A stretch of DNA of 64,000 nt from Bacillus sp. BP-3 (GCF_028401955.1 NZ_JAQOTJ010000005.1:96204-160203); one strand, 5' to 3'. Shown: positions 51,565 to 61,688, counted from the stretch's first letter. Notes: generated by a model from the letters alone, not told the origin. Program-made: numbers and translations.

Positions 51565-53973
51565 TTAGTTCGCTACGATATTTACAAGTTTTCCAGGAAC
51601 AACAATTACTTTTCGAACTGTTTTCCCTTCAATTTGTTCTTTAATTGCTTCCAGCGCAAGTTGTTCCATTTCTTCTTTTGATGCGTCTTTTTTCATTGTT
51701 AACTTTGCACGTACTTTACCCATGATTTGAACAACGATTTCCACTTCATCTTCTACAAGTTTAGACTCATCAAATGTTGGCCAGCTTACATATGAAACTG
51801 TTTCGTTATATCCAAACTTGCTCCACAGTTCTTCCGCAACGTGCGGTGCAACTGGAGCTAACATTTTCACGAAACCTTCTACATATTCTTTCGGAAGAGT
51901 TTCTGCTTTATATGCATCGTTAATGAATACCATCATTTGAGAAATTGCAGTGTTAAAGCGCAACTCTTCATAGTCTTCTGTTACTTTCTTCACTGTTTGG
52001 TGATATACTTTTTCAAGATTTTTGTTTGGTGCATCTGTAATTTTCTCGTTTAGTTCACCATTGTCTTGAACAAATAGACGCCATACACGATCTAAGAAAC
52101 GACGAGCTCCGTCAAGGCCATTTTCAGACCAAGCAATCGAAGCATCTAATGGTCCCATAAACATTTCGTATAGACGAAGTGTATCTGCACCATGGCTTGC
52201 TACGATATCATCAGGATTTACAACGTTACCTTTTGATTTACTCATTTTCTCGTTGTTTTCTCCTAGAATCATACCTTGGTTAAATAGTTGTTGGAATGGC
52301 TCTTTCGTTGGAACCACACCAATATCATATAATACTTTATGCCAGAAACGTGCATATAGTAAATGAAGTACCGCGTGCTCTGCACCACCGATATAAATAT
52401 CAACTGGAAGCCATTGTTTTACTTTTTCAGGATCTACAAGTGCTTCACTGTTGTTTGGATCGATGTAACGCAAATAGTACCAGCAGCTACCTGCCCATTG
52501 CGGCATTGTGTTTGTTTCACGGCGACCTTTTTTACCAGTCTCAGGATCGACAACATTTACCCACTCATCAATGTTGGCAAGTGGTGATTCACCTGTACCA
52601 GATGGACGAATGTTCTCTGTTTTCGGAAGAACTAATGGTAATTCTTCATCTTTCACAGCTGTCATTGTGCCATCTTCCCAATGGATAACTGGAATTGGCT
52701 CACCCCAGTAACGTTGACGGCTGAATAACCAGTCACGAAGACGATATGTTACTTTTTGATTTCCTGCGCTTGTTACTTCAAGCCATTCAATCATTTTCGT
52801 AATTGCTGCTTCTTTATTTAATCCATCTAGGAATGCAGAGTTAATGTGTGCACCATCACCTGTATGTGCTTCTTTCGTAATGTCTCCGCCTTCTACAACT
52901 TCTTTCATAGGAAGATCAAATGTTTTCGCAAATTCATAATCACGCTCATCATGTGCTGGAACTGCCATTACTGCACCTGTTCCATAGCTTGCAAGTACAT
53001 AGTCAGCGATCCAGATTGGTAATTTTTCACCGTTTACTGGGTTAATCGCATAAGCACCTGTGAATACGCCTGTTTTTTCTTTCGCAAGTTCTGTACGCTC
53101 TAAATCACTTTTCGCTTTTACAGAATCAATGTAAGCTTCTACTGCTTCTTTTTGCTCTGCTGTTGTAATTTCGGCAACAAGTGCGTGTTCTGGAGCCAGT
53201 ACACAGTACGTTGCACCAAATAACGTATCCGGGCGTGTTGTAAATACAGTAAATTTCTCATCTGTACCGTTGATAGCGAAGTGAACTTCTGCACCTTCAG
53301 AACGACCAATCCAGTTGCGCTGCATATCCTTTAAGCTCTCTGGCCAATCAAGCTCATCTAAATCTTCTAGTAGACGATCTGCATAAGCTGTAATTTTCAG
53401 CATCCATTGTCTCATTGGACGACGCTCAACAGGATGTCCGCCGCGCTCACTCACGCCATCGATTACTTCTTCGTTCGCAAGTACAGTACCAAGTGCTGGG
53501 CACCAGTTTACAGGGATTTCATCTACGTAAGCTAATCCTTTTTCAAATAGCTGTAAGAAGATCCATTGTGTCCATTTGTAGTAGTTTGGATCTGTTGTAT
53601 TTACTTCACGGTCCCAATCATAAGAGAAGCCTAATGCTTTAATTTGATTACGGAACGTGTTAATGTTTTTCTCTGTAAATTCTGCTGGGCTATTTCCAGT
53701 ATCAAGTGCGTATTGCTCTGCTGGAAGACCGAATGCATCCCATCCCATTGGATGAAGAACGTTGTAGCCTTGCATACGTTTCATACGAGATAAAATATCC
53801 GTTGCTGTATATCCTTCTGGGTGTCCTACGTGTAGCCCTGCACCTGATGGATACGGGAACATATCTAGTGCGTAAAATTTCGGTTTGTCTGTTTCATCTG
53901 GCGTACGGAATGTTTTGTTTTCTTCCCAATACGCTTGCCACTTCTTTTCAATTTCTTGATGATTGAAGCTCAT
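51565..53973 (-). CDS. leuS: Leucyl-tRNA synthetase
   Basis: 802 residues, class I. HIGH-type motif HVGH at 48-51 in GLHVGHPEG, the connective editing domain with [12 protein letters not shown], and KMSKSKGN near residue 575. The ATG at 53973 ([12 protein letters not shown]) follows GAAGGAGGG; an upstream in-frame start lies 14 codons earlier and is not family-like. The gene stands behind a T-box leader. Confidence 0.98.
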   Translation of the reverse strand: MSFNHQEIEKKWQAYWEENKTFRTPDETDKPKFYALDMFPYPSGAGLHVGHPEGYTATDILSRMKRMQGYNVLHPMGWDAFGLPAEQYALDTGNSPAEFTEKNINTFRNQIKALGFSYDWDREVNTTDPNYYKWTQWIFLQLFEKGLAYVDEIPVNWCPALGTVLANEEVIDGVSERGGHPVERRPMRQWMLKITAYADRLLEDLDELDWPESLKDMQRNWIGRSEGAEVHFAINGTDEKFTVFTTRPDTLFGATYCVLAPEHALVAEITTAEQKEAVEAYIDSVKAKSDLERTELAKEKTGVFTGAYAINPVNGEKLPIWIADYVLASYGTGAVMAVPAHDERDYEFAKTFDLPMKEVVEGGDITKEAHTGDGAHINSAFLDGLNKEAAITKMIEWLEVTSAGNQKVTYRLRDWLFSRQRYWGEPIPVIHWEDGTMTAVKDEELPLVLPKTENIRPSGTGESPLANIDEWVNVVDPETGKKGRRETNTMPQWAGSCWYYLRYIDPNNSEALVDPEKVKQWLPVDIYIGGAEHAVLHLLYARFWHKVLYDIGVVPTKEPFQQLFNQGMILGENNEKMSKSKGNVVNPDDIVASHGADTLRLYEMFMGPLDASIAWSENGLDGARRFLDRVWRLFVQDNGELNEKITDAPNKNLEKVYHQTVKKVTEDYEELRFNTAISQMMVFINDAYKAETLPKEYVEGFVKMLAPVAPHVAEELWSKFGYNETVSYVSWPTFDESKLVEDEVEIVVQIMGKVRAKLTMKKDASKEEMEQLALEAIKEQIEGKTVRKVIVVPGKLVNIVAN

Positions 53974-54020
53974 GAAATACCCTCCTTCAAATTTTCTATA
54001 TTTTTTCACCGCCAAAAATA

Positions 54021-54252
54021 CAAAAAACCCCTCATCCCAGAAAGGGACGAGAGGTTATAGATTCCCGCGGTACCACCCTAAATTAATGTAATACATACAT
54101 TCGCTTAGATCCGTAACGTGGATAGACGGCAATTGCTACTCTGTTTCACAACTGCAACTCAAAGGCGAGTTCATAACGAAACGTGGATTGACTTGCACCG
54201 ACCGTCAACTCTCTAAACCAGTTTCTATTACTACTACTCCTTCTCACTGTTA
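54021..54252 (-). promoter_or_regulatory. T-box leader controlling leuS
   Basis: On the minus strand the conserved AGGGTGGTACCGCGGGAAT lies at 54061-54079. Upstream, a specifier region reads GAACTCGCC with CTC, a Leu codon (about 54167-54169). Downstream, CCTCTCGTCCCTTTCTGGG with GATGAGGGG and TTTTTT forms the terminator (54021-54056). Uncharged tRNA-Leu would favour the antiterminator. The leader fills the gap between leuS and the MFS gene. Confidence 0.95.
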
Positions 54253-54306
54253 TTACATATGAGTTATTTAAAGTATATTCTAAAACAAGTTACATGTTCC
54301 GTCAAA

Positions 54307-55500
54307 CTAAACTGCAATTTTTTCTTCTTCTGTTTCTTCAACACGTACTCTCTTATCATAAATACTCGTTGCGATAATTGCTACTACAAGCATTACCATG
54401 ATTGCAATAAACAATACTTCCATATTATATAAATCAACAATTGCTCCGCCGACAACCGGCCCAAACATCTTCCCAACAGTCGCTGCACTATTTACAACAC
54501 CTTGATAGAAACCGAGCTTATCATTTGGAGCAAGGATATTCGCAATCGTTGGCACAGCTGGCCAAACAAATAATTCCCCAATTGTTAATGTCACCATCGC
54601 GACAAGAAACATTGTAAATTGCTGCGCTTGACTTAACACGATAAACGACACTGCAAAAATACCAATTCCGATCATAATTTGTTGTTTTAAAGAACGTTTC
54701 ATCGCGCTAATAATCATGCTTATTAACGGCTGGGCACAAACAATCATCGCTCCGTTTATCGTCCATAATAAGCTATAGTGGCGAAGACTAATATTCAGTT
54801 CCTGCATGTGCGTTGCAATCGCTCCTTGCCATTGTACATACGTAACCCAGCATAAAGCATATGCTACACATACAATAAGAAGCGCTTTGAATCCTGGTGT
54901 AAGCGACCAACCATTTTTCGTTTTTTCTTTTACTTTGTCATGTTTCTCTTCCTTATCTTCCATACCACGGAATCCAATAAAAGCGATTAAGAAGAAAATA
55001 AAGTATAAAATAAAGTTCGCTAAAAAAATATAATCGAAGCGATAAGAAGCAACTAAACCACCGCACGCTGTTCCAACAGCGATCCCAACGTTTTGTCCAA
55101 CATACATCGCATTAAACGCTCTCCGGCCGCCTTCTGGCCAAACCGTTCCGACCATCGCATACATCGCCGGAAATACCATTCCAGAACCAAATCCAATTAA
55201 CGCCAGCCAAACAACATAAAATGGCCAGCCATGGAAAAATACCAATCCTAGAATCGCTAATAATGTAATCACAATTCCAACTAAAATGGACTTATATCCG
55301 CCCCATTTATCAAATAACGTACCGCCGAGTAAATTACCAATTACTCCTGTTAACGAGTTAATCATTAATACCATTCCGGCCACAGATAACGACTTTCCTA
55401 AATGATCATGTAAATAAATCGTATTAAAAGGCCATAAAAAAGAAGCACCCGTGACATTAATAATCATCCCGGCTACTAATAGCCATACTTTCCTTGGCAT
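54307..55500 (-). CDS. MFS transporter (YttB-like)
   Basis: 397 residues with twelve transmembrane helices. GGTLFDKWGGYKSILVG is the motif between helices 2 and 3 and GFGSGMVFPAMYAMVG lies in helix 4. A long charged cytoplasmic loop (EDKEEKHDKVKEKTKNG) separates the halves. The position beside leuS resembles yttB of B. subtilis, an uncharacterised efflux-like protein. AGGAGGGG precedes the ATG. Confidence 0.8.
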   Translation of the reverse strand: MPRKVWLLVAGMIINVTGASFLWPFNTIYLHDHLGKSLSVAGMVLMINSLTGVIGNLLGGTLFDKWGGYKSILVGIVITLLAILGLVFFHGWPFYVVWLALIGFGSGMVFPAMYAMVGTVWPEGGRRAFNAMYVGQNVGIAVGTACGGLVASYRFDYIFLANFILYFIFFLIAFIGFRGMEDKEEKHDKVKEKTKNGWSLTPGFKALLIVCVAYALCWVTYVQWQGAIATHMQELNISLRHYSLLWTINGAMIVCAQPLISMIISAMKRSLKQQIMIGIGIFAVSFIVLSQAQQFTMFLVAMVTLTIGELFVWPAVPTIANILAPNDKLGFYQGVVNSAATVGKMFGPVVGGAIVDLYNMEVLFIAIMVMLVVAIIATSIYDKRVRVEETEEEKIAV

Positions 55501-55604
55501 ATTTCCCCTCCTATTCTATTTTTTCGTTCCTATATAACAGTAAAATTGTAGTCTTTTTTAAATAAGAAGGCAACTGATTAATAGTTGGTGAAATTCAGAT
55601 AATG

Positions 55605-55797
55605 AGATGTAAACCATATAAATACAATTTAAAAATCGACATAAAAACCCTCTTTTCTTAAGTAGGCGGGAGCATCTGGCCACGCATAGAAACGGTCAGG
55701 GCCTTTTCCTACCACATGCAAGGTTTAAAACAAAGGAAGGAAGCCAGTAGCGGTCATAATGTATTCTGCATAGCAGCGACTTATATGCCAAAACATT
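55605..55797 (-). repeat. Dispersed repeat family B, full-length copy
   Basis: On the minus strand it reads ATAAGTCGCTGCTATGCAG, then CTTTGTTTTAAACCTTGCAT, GTGGTAGGAAAAGGCCCTG and ends GGGTTTTTATGTCG plus an AT-rich tail. It fills much of the 454-bp gap between the MFS gene and the unknown membrane protein gene. The rest of the gap is AT-rich with no gene I recognise. Confidence 0.85.
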
Positions 55798-55954
55798 AAA
55801 ACGGGTTTATATCATATAAACATAAAAAAAATAATTACTGAAGGTTATCTACCTTGAAATACCATTTTATAAAAATTAACTATAATATGGTGTATTATAG
55901 AATAAATCGAAAATAATGTAATGATATATAAATAATTATATTAGGAGAAAAATT

Positions 55955-56698
55955 ATGAAAAAAGCTCGTTTTTATTTTATTTTTTCTTTCATCTTACTGG
56001 CTCTTTCTTGCGTTCCGATGTTTCATATACTAAGAGAGTTATGGATTGCCACAAAAATAGAAAACACTTATGAAATACACGAAGCCTACATAGATAAAGA
56101 TGGATTTGAAAGTTCATTAGATGTCCAAGAATTAAATGTGAATGGCATCAATCTTAAAATAGAGGAAGAAAAAACAAATAAACTCGCACCACGCACTTTT
56201 TTTGACGTAGAAGACAACGTTCCTCCTGGTGAAATCGTTAAGGTTCATCTTTTTATAAATAATAAAGAGGTTTCTACCCCTGATGAGATATGGCTCTCCA
56301 ATCGAGAAAAAGGTGGAAAGTATTTTTCATGGTTAGATGTATTAACCGTAAAAAACAAACAAACTGATGAACAGCAAGTTTATTTTGTGCAGAGATTAAC
56401 AGATGATAATGGTCCTATGAAAAAAAGAAAATGGAAAATTATTTGTATCAATCAAGATGGCACTTCTTTCGAAGAACGCTTCACTTATAACGAAAGAAGC
56501 AATCACAATCTTGGTGTAGAACTTATTAATTTCTCGGATACAGATTTAATGTCAATGGGACATCATTCAGACATAATGGAAGGATATCCAAGCATATTCT
56601 TTCCTCTACTTTATCCAATACTCACGTGTTTATTAGGGGTTATACTGTTAATCATAGCAATTATATTAAGAATAAATAAGAAAAAAATTCATAGTTAA
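55955..56698 (+). CDS. Membrane protein of unknown function with two terminal membrane spans (247 aa)
   Basis: Residues 5-27 form a membrane segment or signal anchor (FYFIFSFILLALSCVPMF), residues about 30-205 a soluble extracytoplasmic domain (IYKDGF-like start, GINLKIEEEKTNKL, KVHLFINNKEVSTPDEIW, VYFVQRLTDDNG), and residues about 215-238 a second span (LLYPILTCLLGVILLIIAIIL) with a basic tail. I do not recognise a family. AGGAGAAAA precedes the ATG. It stands alone between pieces of repeat family B. Confidence 0.6.
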   Translation: MKKARFYFIFSFILLALSCVPMFHILRELWIATKIENTYEIHEAYIDKDGFESSLDVQELNVNGINLKIEEEKTNKLAPRTFFDVEDNVPPGEIVKVHLFINNKEVSTPDEIWLSNREKGGKYFSWLDVLTVKNKQTDEQQVYFVQRLTDDNGPMKKRKWKIICINQDGTSFEERFTYNERSNHNLGVELINFSDTDLMSMGHHSDIMEGYPSIFFPLLYPILTCLLGVILLIIAIILRINKKKIHS

Positions 56699-56734
56699 AG
56701 CTCCTTCTCTACAATTGAAGGAGCTTTAACTATG
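56690..56734. terminator. Perfect 18-bp inverted repeat behind the unknown membrane protein gene
   Basis: CATAGTTAAAGCTCCTTC and GAAGGAGCTTTAACTATG are exact complements around a 9-nt loop. The stop codon lies in the left arm. There is no T-run, but the stem is very stable for this AT-rich DNA. Confidence 0.75.
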
Positions 56735-56740
56735 ATATAT

Positions 56741-56785
56741 AAAAAGAAAGGAGGTTTTTATGTCGTTTTTTTAATTTGTATATAC
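56741..56785 (+). repeat. End fragment of repeat family B
   Basis: GAAAGGAGGTTTTTATGTCG followed by TTTTTTTAATTTGTATATA matches the right end of the copy at 43301-43472 and, inverted, the left end of the copy at 55605-55797. Only this end is present. Confidence 0.65.
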
Positions 56786-56803
56786 CTAATGCCCTTCTTC
56801 CCC

Positions 56804-57676
56804 TTATAAATCACGTGATTTAAATGTACGAATCGCTATAAAAATAGCTGCTAACACATAGAAAACAGCATAAACAATCATCATGTTACTCGGTGTTGAC
56901 ACACTTCCGAACACTCCTTGTGAAGCAATTGATAAAGGATTGTCTGATGAATCAAATAAATAGATTGTCATTTTACGATACATTGTATCAATTGGGAATA
57001 ACAGGCTTGCGATTATGCCCATGTTCACAAGTGCTGTTTTTTGTGCCAATGTCCCGATTTGTTCAACAAATCCGCCAATAAATCCAGTTCCATACAAAAT
57101 AATTAACACAATGCCAGCATTTAATGTTGCCATACGTGTGCTTAGTAATATCGCGATGCTAATTAGAATAACGGGCTGTAGCAAGAAAAGAGCCAATGCT
57201 TTTATAATCTGCGTCGCCGTGAAATCTAAATGAAACGTACTTCCACCCATTGTTTGATGGATAAGTACGATACTTATAAACAGGAAAGCTGCGTACGCAA
57301 TCAGTAACAAGCATAAGCCGATCCATTTCCCCATTAAAAATGAAAAGCGTGAGATTGGCCTCGTTAGCCACGTATCAATTTGATGACTTTCAATTTCATT
57401 AGCAATGCTGCCAACACTACTTAAAATAGCTAGCAACGCAGTAATAAATGAAGAAAAGTATAACCCCACTCCAAGTAACTGTGTAGAAATAAAAGTTTTG
57501 CCCATAAAATCTTGAGCTGCCGAAAGACCGCTAGATTCTCCTGGAAGGATTTCACTAACGGCATAATGAATGGCCACTCCATAAAATATTAAAAAGGCAA
57601 ATGTCATACATAATGTAATGGTAAAAATACGTTTTAACAGAATTTCTTTAAATGATAACTTGGCGATTGTCCACAT
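56804..57676 (-). CDS. ABC-2 type transporter permease
   Basis: 290 residues with six transmembrane segments. ESHQIDTWLTRPISRFSFLMGKW is the typical cytoplasmic loop of ABC-2 permeases. Its start overlaps the end of the ATPase gene by 29 bp, so the two are translated together. Substrate unknown. It is the last gene of the sigma/anti-sigma/ABC cluster on the minus strand. Confidence 0.85.
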   Translation of the reverse strand: MWTIAKLSFKEILLKRIFTITLCMTFAFLIFYGVAIHYAVSEILPGESSGLSAAQDFMGKTFISTQLLGVGLYFSSFITALLAILSSVGSIANEIESHQIDTWLTRPISRFSFLMGKWIGLCLLLIAYAAFLFISIVLIHQTMGGSTFHLDFTATQIIKALALFLLQPVILISIAILLSTRMATLNAGIVLIILYGTGFIGGFVEQIGTLAQKTALVNMGIIASLLFPIDTMYRKMTIYLFDSSDNPLSIASQGVFGSVSTPSNMMIVYAVFYVLAAIFIAIRTFKSRDL

Positions 57677-58613
57677 GCTGCATCCCCTCTTTCTTATTTA
57701 CCCAATACATAAATACATCTTCCAAATGCGGGTGAACCGGATTTAACTGATACACAGGAATGTGTAGTGATACAAATGCTTCTAACAATCTAGGAATGTC
57801 ATTTTCTTGTTGTAACGTTATAATCCAACGTTTACGATTTTCACGTTCTTCTATCTTCCTTACATTTTTAATAAACGAAGGCAGTTGTTTAAAGAATAAT
57901 TCGCTCTTTTCACCAAGTGTTACTTCAACTTCCGTTTGAATCATCATCAATGAGCGCCAATCTCCTTGGACAATTAACTCTCCCTTATTAATAATCGCGA
58001 CGTGATCACATACATGTTCAATTTCATTTAATAGATGACTGTTTAAAAATACGGTCTTCCCTTGGTCCCGAAGCTCTTCCATTAGATGACGCACTTCTTT
58101 TCGCCCGATTGGATCAAGCGCGGATGTTGGTTCATCTAAAAAAATCAATTCTGGATCAGAAAGCAGGGCACAAGCAAGTCCGATACGTTGCTGCATTCCT
58201 TTTGAATAACCGCGAATTTTTTCTTTCTCCCTTCCCTTTAGACCTACCTTTTCAATAACCTCATTCATTTTTGCTTTCCGCTCCCGAAAAGGAAGATCGC
58301 ATAATTTCGCATGCGTTTCAAGTAACTGCCAACCAGTCAGCCAATCTGGATAGCGAAACAGCTCAGGTAAATAGCCAATGCGTCGTTTTGATTCAATTGT
58401 TCCAATTGGTTGTCCTAGCATTTGTGCTGTTCCAGAATCAGGGTGAATTAACCCAAGCATCGTTCGTACAAACGTACTTTTTCCTGCACCGTTAGGACCT
58501 ATAAATCCGAATACAGTACCACGTGGCACCTCTAATGAAATATTACGGATCCCTCCTTTTCCGTTATATTGTTTTGTTAAATTCTTTGTTTGTATAATCC
58601 AGTCTTCGTTCAT
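57648..58613 (-). CDS. ABC transporter ATP-binding protein
   Basis: 321 residues. Walker A GPNGAGKST near 38-46, Q-loop YLPE, signature YSKGMQQRIGLA, Walker B LIFLDEPTSALD, switch His in LNSHLL. The C-terminal 100 residues after the ATPase domain are typical of ABC-2 export systems. GGAGG precedes the ATG. It pairs with the permease behind it and lies 65 bp behind the anti-sigma gene. Confidence 0.9.
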   Translation of the reverse strand: MNEDWIIQTKNLTKQYNGKGGIRNISLEVPRGTVFGFIGPNGAGKSTFVRTMLGLIHPDSGTAQMLGQPIGTIESKRRIGYLPELFRYPDWLTGWQLLETHAKLCDLPFRERKAKMNEVIEKVGLKGREKEKIRGYSKGMQQRIGLACALLSDPELIFLDEPTSALDPIGRKEVRHLMEELRDQGKTVFLNSHLLNEIEHVCDHVAIINKGELIVQGDWRSLMMIQTEVEVTLGEKSELFFKQLPSFIKNVRKIEERENRKRWIITLQQENDIPRLLEAFVSLHIPVYQLNPVHPHLEDVFMYWVNKKEGMQHVDNRQVII

Positions 58614-58678
58614 GTTTTACCTCCGCCCTATACAGGAACAGAGCCGCCCCTTTTTGCGGAGCCGCTCTTGTTCAATCA

Positions 58679-59854
58679 TTATTTTAATTCATTTGCAAGT
58701 TTCATAATATTACTTGCATTCATATCTTTTCCTTGCTCTTTATGTTGCTCAATCATGTGCATTTTCCCGTCTTTTTCCCAAATAAGTACGTTTTCATATT
58801 CTGTATTATATAAAACAGCCTTTACTCCTTGAACACTTGTCTCCGATACTTTTGCATCTTTTGCTACATAAGGAATCGGCAATGTATGTGTCCAATCTTG
58901 AATACCTGCAAGTTGTGTTTTCACATTCCCAGGAATAATTGGAAGCTCTAAAACTGTTTTTTGTAATTTCGCAACATCTACACCTTCTGGAACAGAAATT
59001 TTTGGTGTATCAATTACATTATAAGAAAAACCACTTGATGCTCGATCGCCCTCAATTTCTATTTGTGTGCGTACTGATTCTGGAACTGTGACTGAAAACT
59101 GTTTGCCATTCAAAGCACTCTCAAACTGCGTATTGCTTTGTAGTTGTTTCAACAACTTATTAGCTTTTTCTGTATCGAGTTCAAATTGCATAATAAATGA
59201 TGGGTTCACATCTACATTCGTTACACGGTATCCATTTGGCACTTTCGGGACAGCATATCCAGCTTCTCTTGCTTGCTGTTCCGACTGAAAATGAGCATCT
59301 TTTTTACTCCCGTTATCTTTGATTCCTATTTTCCCAATTCCTTTAATGGACTTTTCTCCTTCTTCCGTTTTAGAGATCCATCCTTCAATTTCACGTAAGT
59401 CCGAATCGGTAAGTTGAACGAACTGTACATCCTTTACTCGAAAAATTGATAACAAGCTACTTGCTCCTGCTCGTACTTCTGGAACTGTTAAAGACACACA
59501 CACAACTGCCGCCGCTGCTGCTGCAGTAATCCAACGTTTAGATGATTTCTTCATATTCTCCCATCTTCCCTTCTTTTTAATTTCCTTACTGATTGTTTCT
59601 TCCGTCTTATGATTTTGTATATTTTGTTCAAAGGTGTTCCAAGCTCGCTCAACGTCGATATCAATCTCTTGACCAACGTTTGTGAATTCATCATCCAATA
59701 CCACTTGTCCCCATTGATTAAGTTTGCTCATTTCTTCTAGCTTCTGTTGACATGATTTACATTGGTCAAGATGTTGAATATATTGCTTTCTTTCATCGCG
59801 GTTTAACTCTCCATCTAAGTACGCCTGAATAAATCCAATATCTTGGCATTTCAT
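58679..59854 (-). CDS. Zinc-finger anti-sigma factor with extracytoplasmic domain
   Basis: 391 residues. The N-terminus has the ZAS-type zinc motif HLDQCKSC (His, then Cys-x2-Cys) of anti-sigma factors, with DGELNRDERKQYIQ before it. A single membrane span lies at about residues 107-123 (WITAAAAAAVVCVSLTVP). The outer part of about 265 residues contains a DUF4367-like region (GYAVPKVPNGYRVTNVDV). It begins 3 bp behind the sigma gene and probably holds that sigma factor inactive until an envelope signal arrives. Confidence 0.82.
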   Translation of the reverse strand: MKCQDIGFIQAYLDGELNRDERKQYIQHLDQCKSCQQKLEEMSKLNQWGQVVLDDEFTNVGQEIDIDVERAWNTFEQNIQNHKTEETISKEIKKKGRWENMKKSSKRWITAAAAAAVVCVSLTVPEVRAGASSLLSIFRVKDVQFVQLTDSDLREIEGWISKTEEGEKSIKGIGKIGIKDNGSKKDAHFQSEQQAREAGYAVPKVPNGYRVTNVDVNPSFIMQFELDTEKANKLLKQLQSNTQFESALNGKQFSVTVPESVRTQIEIEGDRASSGFSYNVIDTPKISVPEGVDVAKLQKTVLELPIIPGNVKTQLAGIQDWTHTLPIPYVAKDAKVSETSVQGVKAVLYNTEYENVLIWEKDGKMHMIEQHKEQGKDMNASNIMKLANELK

Positions 59855-59857
59855 TTG

Positions 59858-60403
59858 TCATTCCTCCTTTATCCCTTTGTACATCTTCCGAAATTTTGCC
59901 TTAGCTCTTGCAAGCATTGTTCCAACCGAAGACACTTCCATATGAGTAACCTCCGCGATTTCTTTATATTGAAACCCTGAAAACTTCATTAATAAGAGGG
60001 TCCGTTCACGTTCATCCATTTCTTTTAATGTACTTTGTACGTGAGTAATCTCTTCTTTTTGAATACATTGTTCTTCCGATGATGGACTACTAATTGACTG
60101 TTTATAATTTGCTTCTTTTTCGATCCTTGCTTGATGCCTTTTTTCAGATCGTAAATAGTTATATGCTGCATAAATAGATGCTTTTGCAAGCCATGCTGAT
60201 ACACTTTCAATCTGTTTCCATTCTGTATGATATAATTGCAAAAATACTTCTTGCGCTAAATCTTCAGCAATTGCTTGATCTCGCACAATCCGCATAATTT
60301 GTCTAACAACGTGAGCATAATATTGTTTAAATACATCTTGAAACTGTATATTTGAAACCGAATCTTGTTCATATATATTTAACAATGAAGCTTTCACCTC
60401 CAC
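59858..60403 (-). CDS. ECF sigma factor
   Basis: 181 residues. Region 2 reads RDQAIAEDLAQEVFLQLYH and WLAKASIYAAYNYLRSEKR, region 4 reads LLLMKFSGFQYKEIAEVTHM then EVSSVGTMLARAKAKFRK. The linker holds extra Glu/Ser. The start is GTG with AAGGAGG upstream. Cotranscription with the anti-sigma gene and an ABC exporter suggests an envelope stress response. I found no clear ECF promoter (AAC/CGTC type) upstream, so autoregulation is not shown. Confidence 0.9.
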   Translation of the reverse strand: MEVKASLLNIYEQDSVSNIQFQDVFKQYYAHVVRQIMRIVRDQAIAEDLAQEVFLQLYHTEWKQIESVSAWLAKASIYAAYNYLRSEKRHQARIEKEANYKQSISSPSSEEQCIQKEEITHVQSTLKEMDERERTLLLMKFSGFQYKEIAEVTHMEVSSVGTMLARAKAKFRKMYKGIKEE

Positions 60404-60500
60404 TCGTTTCTTCCTCCTTATTAGCTACTGTCACTATAAAGAAACCACAAATTTGCGTTTTGTGACAAAAAGATAAAAATTTTTTTGGTTTGGGAACTAA

Positions 60501-60549
60501 TTCTCCTTTTTCCTGAAAGCACAGGCACCTGGTCATACATAGAAATTAT
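60501..60549 (+). repeat. Weak fragment of repeat family B
   Basis: TCCTTTTTCCTGAAAGCACAG and then GGTCATACATAGAAATTATC resemble, with many changes, the left part of the copy at 55605-55797 (GGCCACGCATAGAAACGGTC). Only a tentative call. Confidence 0.35.
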
Positions 60550-60597
60550 CCATAAAATGGTATAAAATACATATAACCATTTTTAAAGGAGAAGAAA

Positions 60598-61026
60598 ATG
60601 AATACGAAAAAAATACAAAAAGAAATCAAGAAAACAAAGAGAAAAGTAGGAATTGTATTTCTTTCTACATTGATTATTGGAGCTAGTTTTGTGTATTGGA
60701 AGTTTTTTAGCTTGCAAGGTGTTCCAACAGGAAATTTAATTCGAACAATTGAATCCCCAAATGGAGATTATAAACTGAAAACTTATGTTCAAGACGGAGG
60801 CTCATTAAGTGCAAACGCAGTTAGAGGTGAACTAATTCACCTTAAAATGAATTCTACTAAAACGATATACTGGAATTATCCTGATAACGATCCACTCGTT
60901 GAATGGATTGATGAGACTACAGTTAAAATCGGCAATCAAACTTTACATATTCCAAAACAAGAAACGTATGATTGGCGTGATCATGAAAACCACACGAGAG
61001 AATATCCTAAACAATTTGTAAAATAA
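60598..61026 (+). CDS. DUF5412-like membrane-anchored protein
   Basis: 142 residues. A very basic start (KKIQKEIKKTKRK) is followed by one membrane span (VGIVFLSTLIIGASFVYW) and an outer domain with NGDYKLKTYVQDGGSLSANA, VRGELIHLK and KTIYWNYPDNDPLVEWID. This resembles the DUF5412 family, function unknown. AAAGGAG precedes the ATG. Confidence 0.65.
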   Translation: MNTKKIQKEIKKTKRKVGIVFLSTLIIGASFVYWKFFSLQGVPTGNLIRTIESPNGDYKLKTYVQDGGSLSANAVRGELIHLKMNSTKTIYWNYPDNDPLVEWIDETTVKIGNQTLHIPKQETYDWRDHENHTREYPKQFVK

Positions 61027-61118
61027 AAAGGAAAAAGAACAAAGTTGATATTGGTGATAATCTATGGTTTCTTGCGGTGCTACTATTTGTTTTTGCCTTT
61101 ATGTATATCACTCGTTAA
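61011..61118 (+). pseudogene. Possible remnant or unusual small membrane peptide frame
   Basis: A frame without ATG, GTG or TTG reads KRKKNKVDIGDN, then a hydrophobic helix LWFLAVLLFVFAFMYITR and stops directly before a terminator. It overlaps the end of the DUF5412-like gene. Without a normal start it is more likely a leftover than a gene. Confidence 0.3.
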
Positions 61119-61120
61119 CA

Positions 61121-61159
61121 AAAAAGCTAGCAAACAAATAAATTGCTTGCTAGCTTTTT
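61121..61159. terminator. Bidirectional terminator
   Basis: AAAAAGCTAGCAA and TTGCTAGCTTTTT form a strong stem between the DUF5412-like gene and the convergent hydrolase gene. Confidence 0.9.
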
Positions 61160-61160
61160 T

Positions 61161-61688
61161 TCATAGCACTGTATCTAATTCTACAATTTTTAAAAATCGG
61201 TTATTCCAAATATTTTCATGATGCTGAATAATTTGCTGTGCTTCTAATACTGCACTCGTTATTGTACTTTGTGTATTTCTAGAAAGAAGGTTATTTTGGT
61301 AACCTAAGCTATAAGCAGCTCGAATTGTAGTATCCAAACAAAATTCAGTTTGAGCTCCTGCAAAAATAATTTGCTCAATTTCTTTCTCTTGTAAGTAGTC
61401 TAATAGCTCTGTTTGATAGAATGCATCCCATTTCGTTTTTTGAATAACTTTATCCGCAGAAGTTTTCACTAGCCCCTTATGTAATTGCCACCCATCTTTT
61501 CCTTCAAACATTTCATCCGTTTCCTCTGTACCCGTATGTTGAATAAAAATAACTGGGATATTTTTTTCGTGAGCTTTCGTAATTAACTTGTTTATATTTT
61601 CAACTACATGTTCTTTATCATATAAAAAGTTTTGCGGTTCAAGAAAGAAAATCTCCTGCACATCAATGACAACTAAAGCTTGTTTCAT
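61161..61688 (-). CDS. Isochorismatase-like cysteine hydrolase
   Basis: 175 residues. The Asp-Lys-Cys triad is visible: VIDVQE near the start, KTKWDAF in the middle and AQTEFCLDTT later. The family includes nicotinamidases and isochorismatases; the substrate cannot be told. The ATG at 61688 (MKQALVVIDVQE) follows GGGTGGGG; a longer frame from 61739 adds an unrelated N-terminus. Confidence 0.85.
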   Translation of the reverse strand: MKQALVVIDVQEIFFLEPQNFLYDKEHVVENINKLITKAHEKNIPVIFIQHTGTEETDEMFEGKDGWQLHKGLVKTSADKVIQKTKWDAFYQTELLDYLQEKEIEQIIFAGAQTEFCLDTTIRAAYSLGYQNNLLSRNTQSTITSAVLEAQQIIQHHENIWNNRFLKIVELDTVL

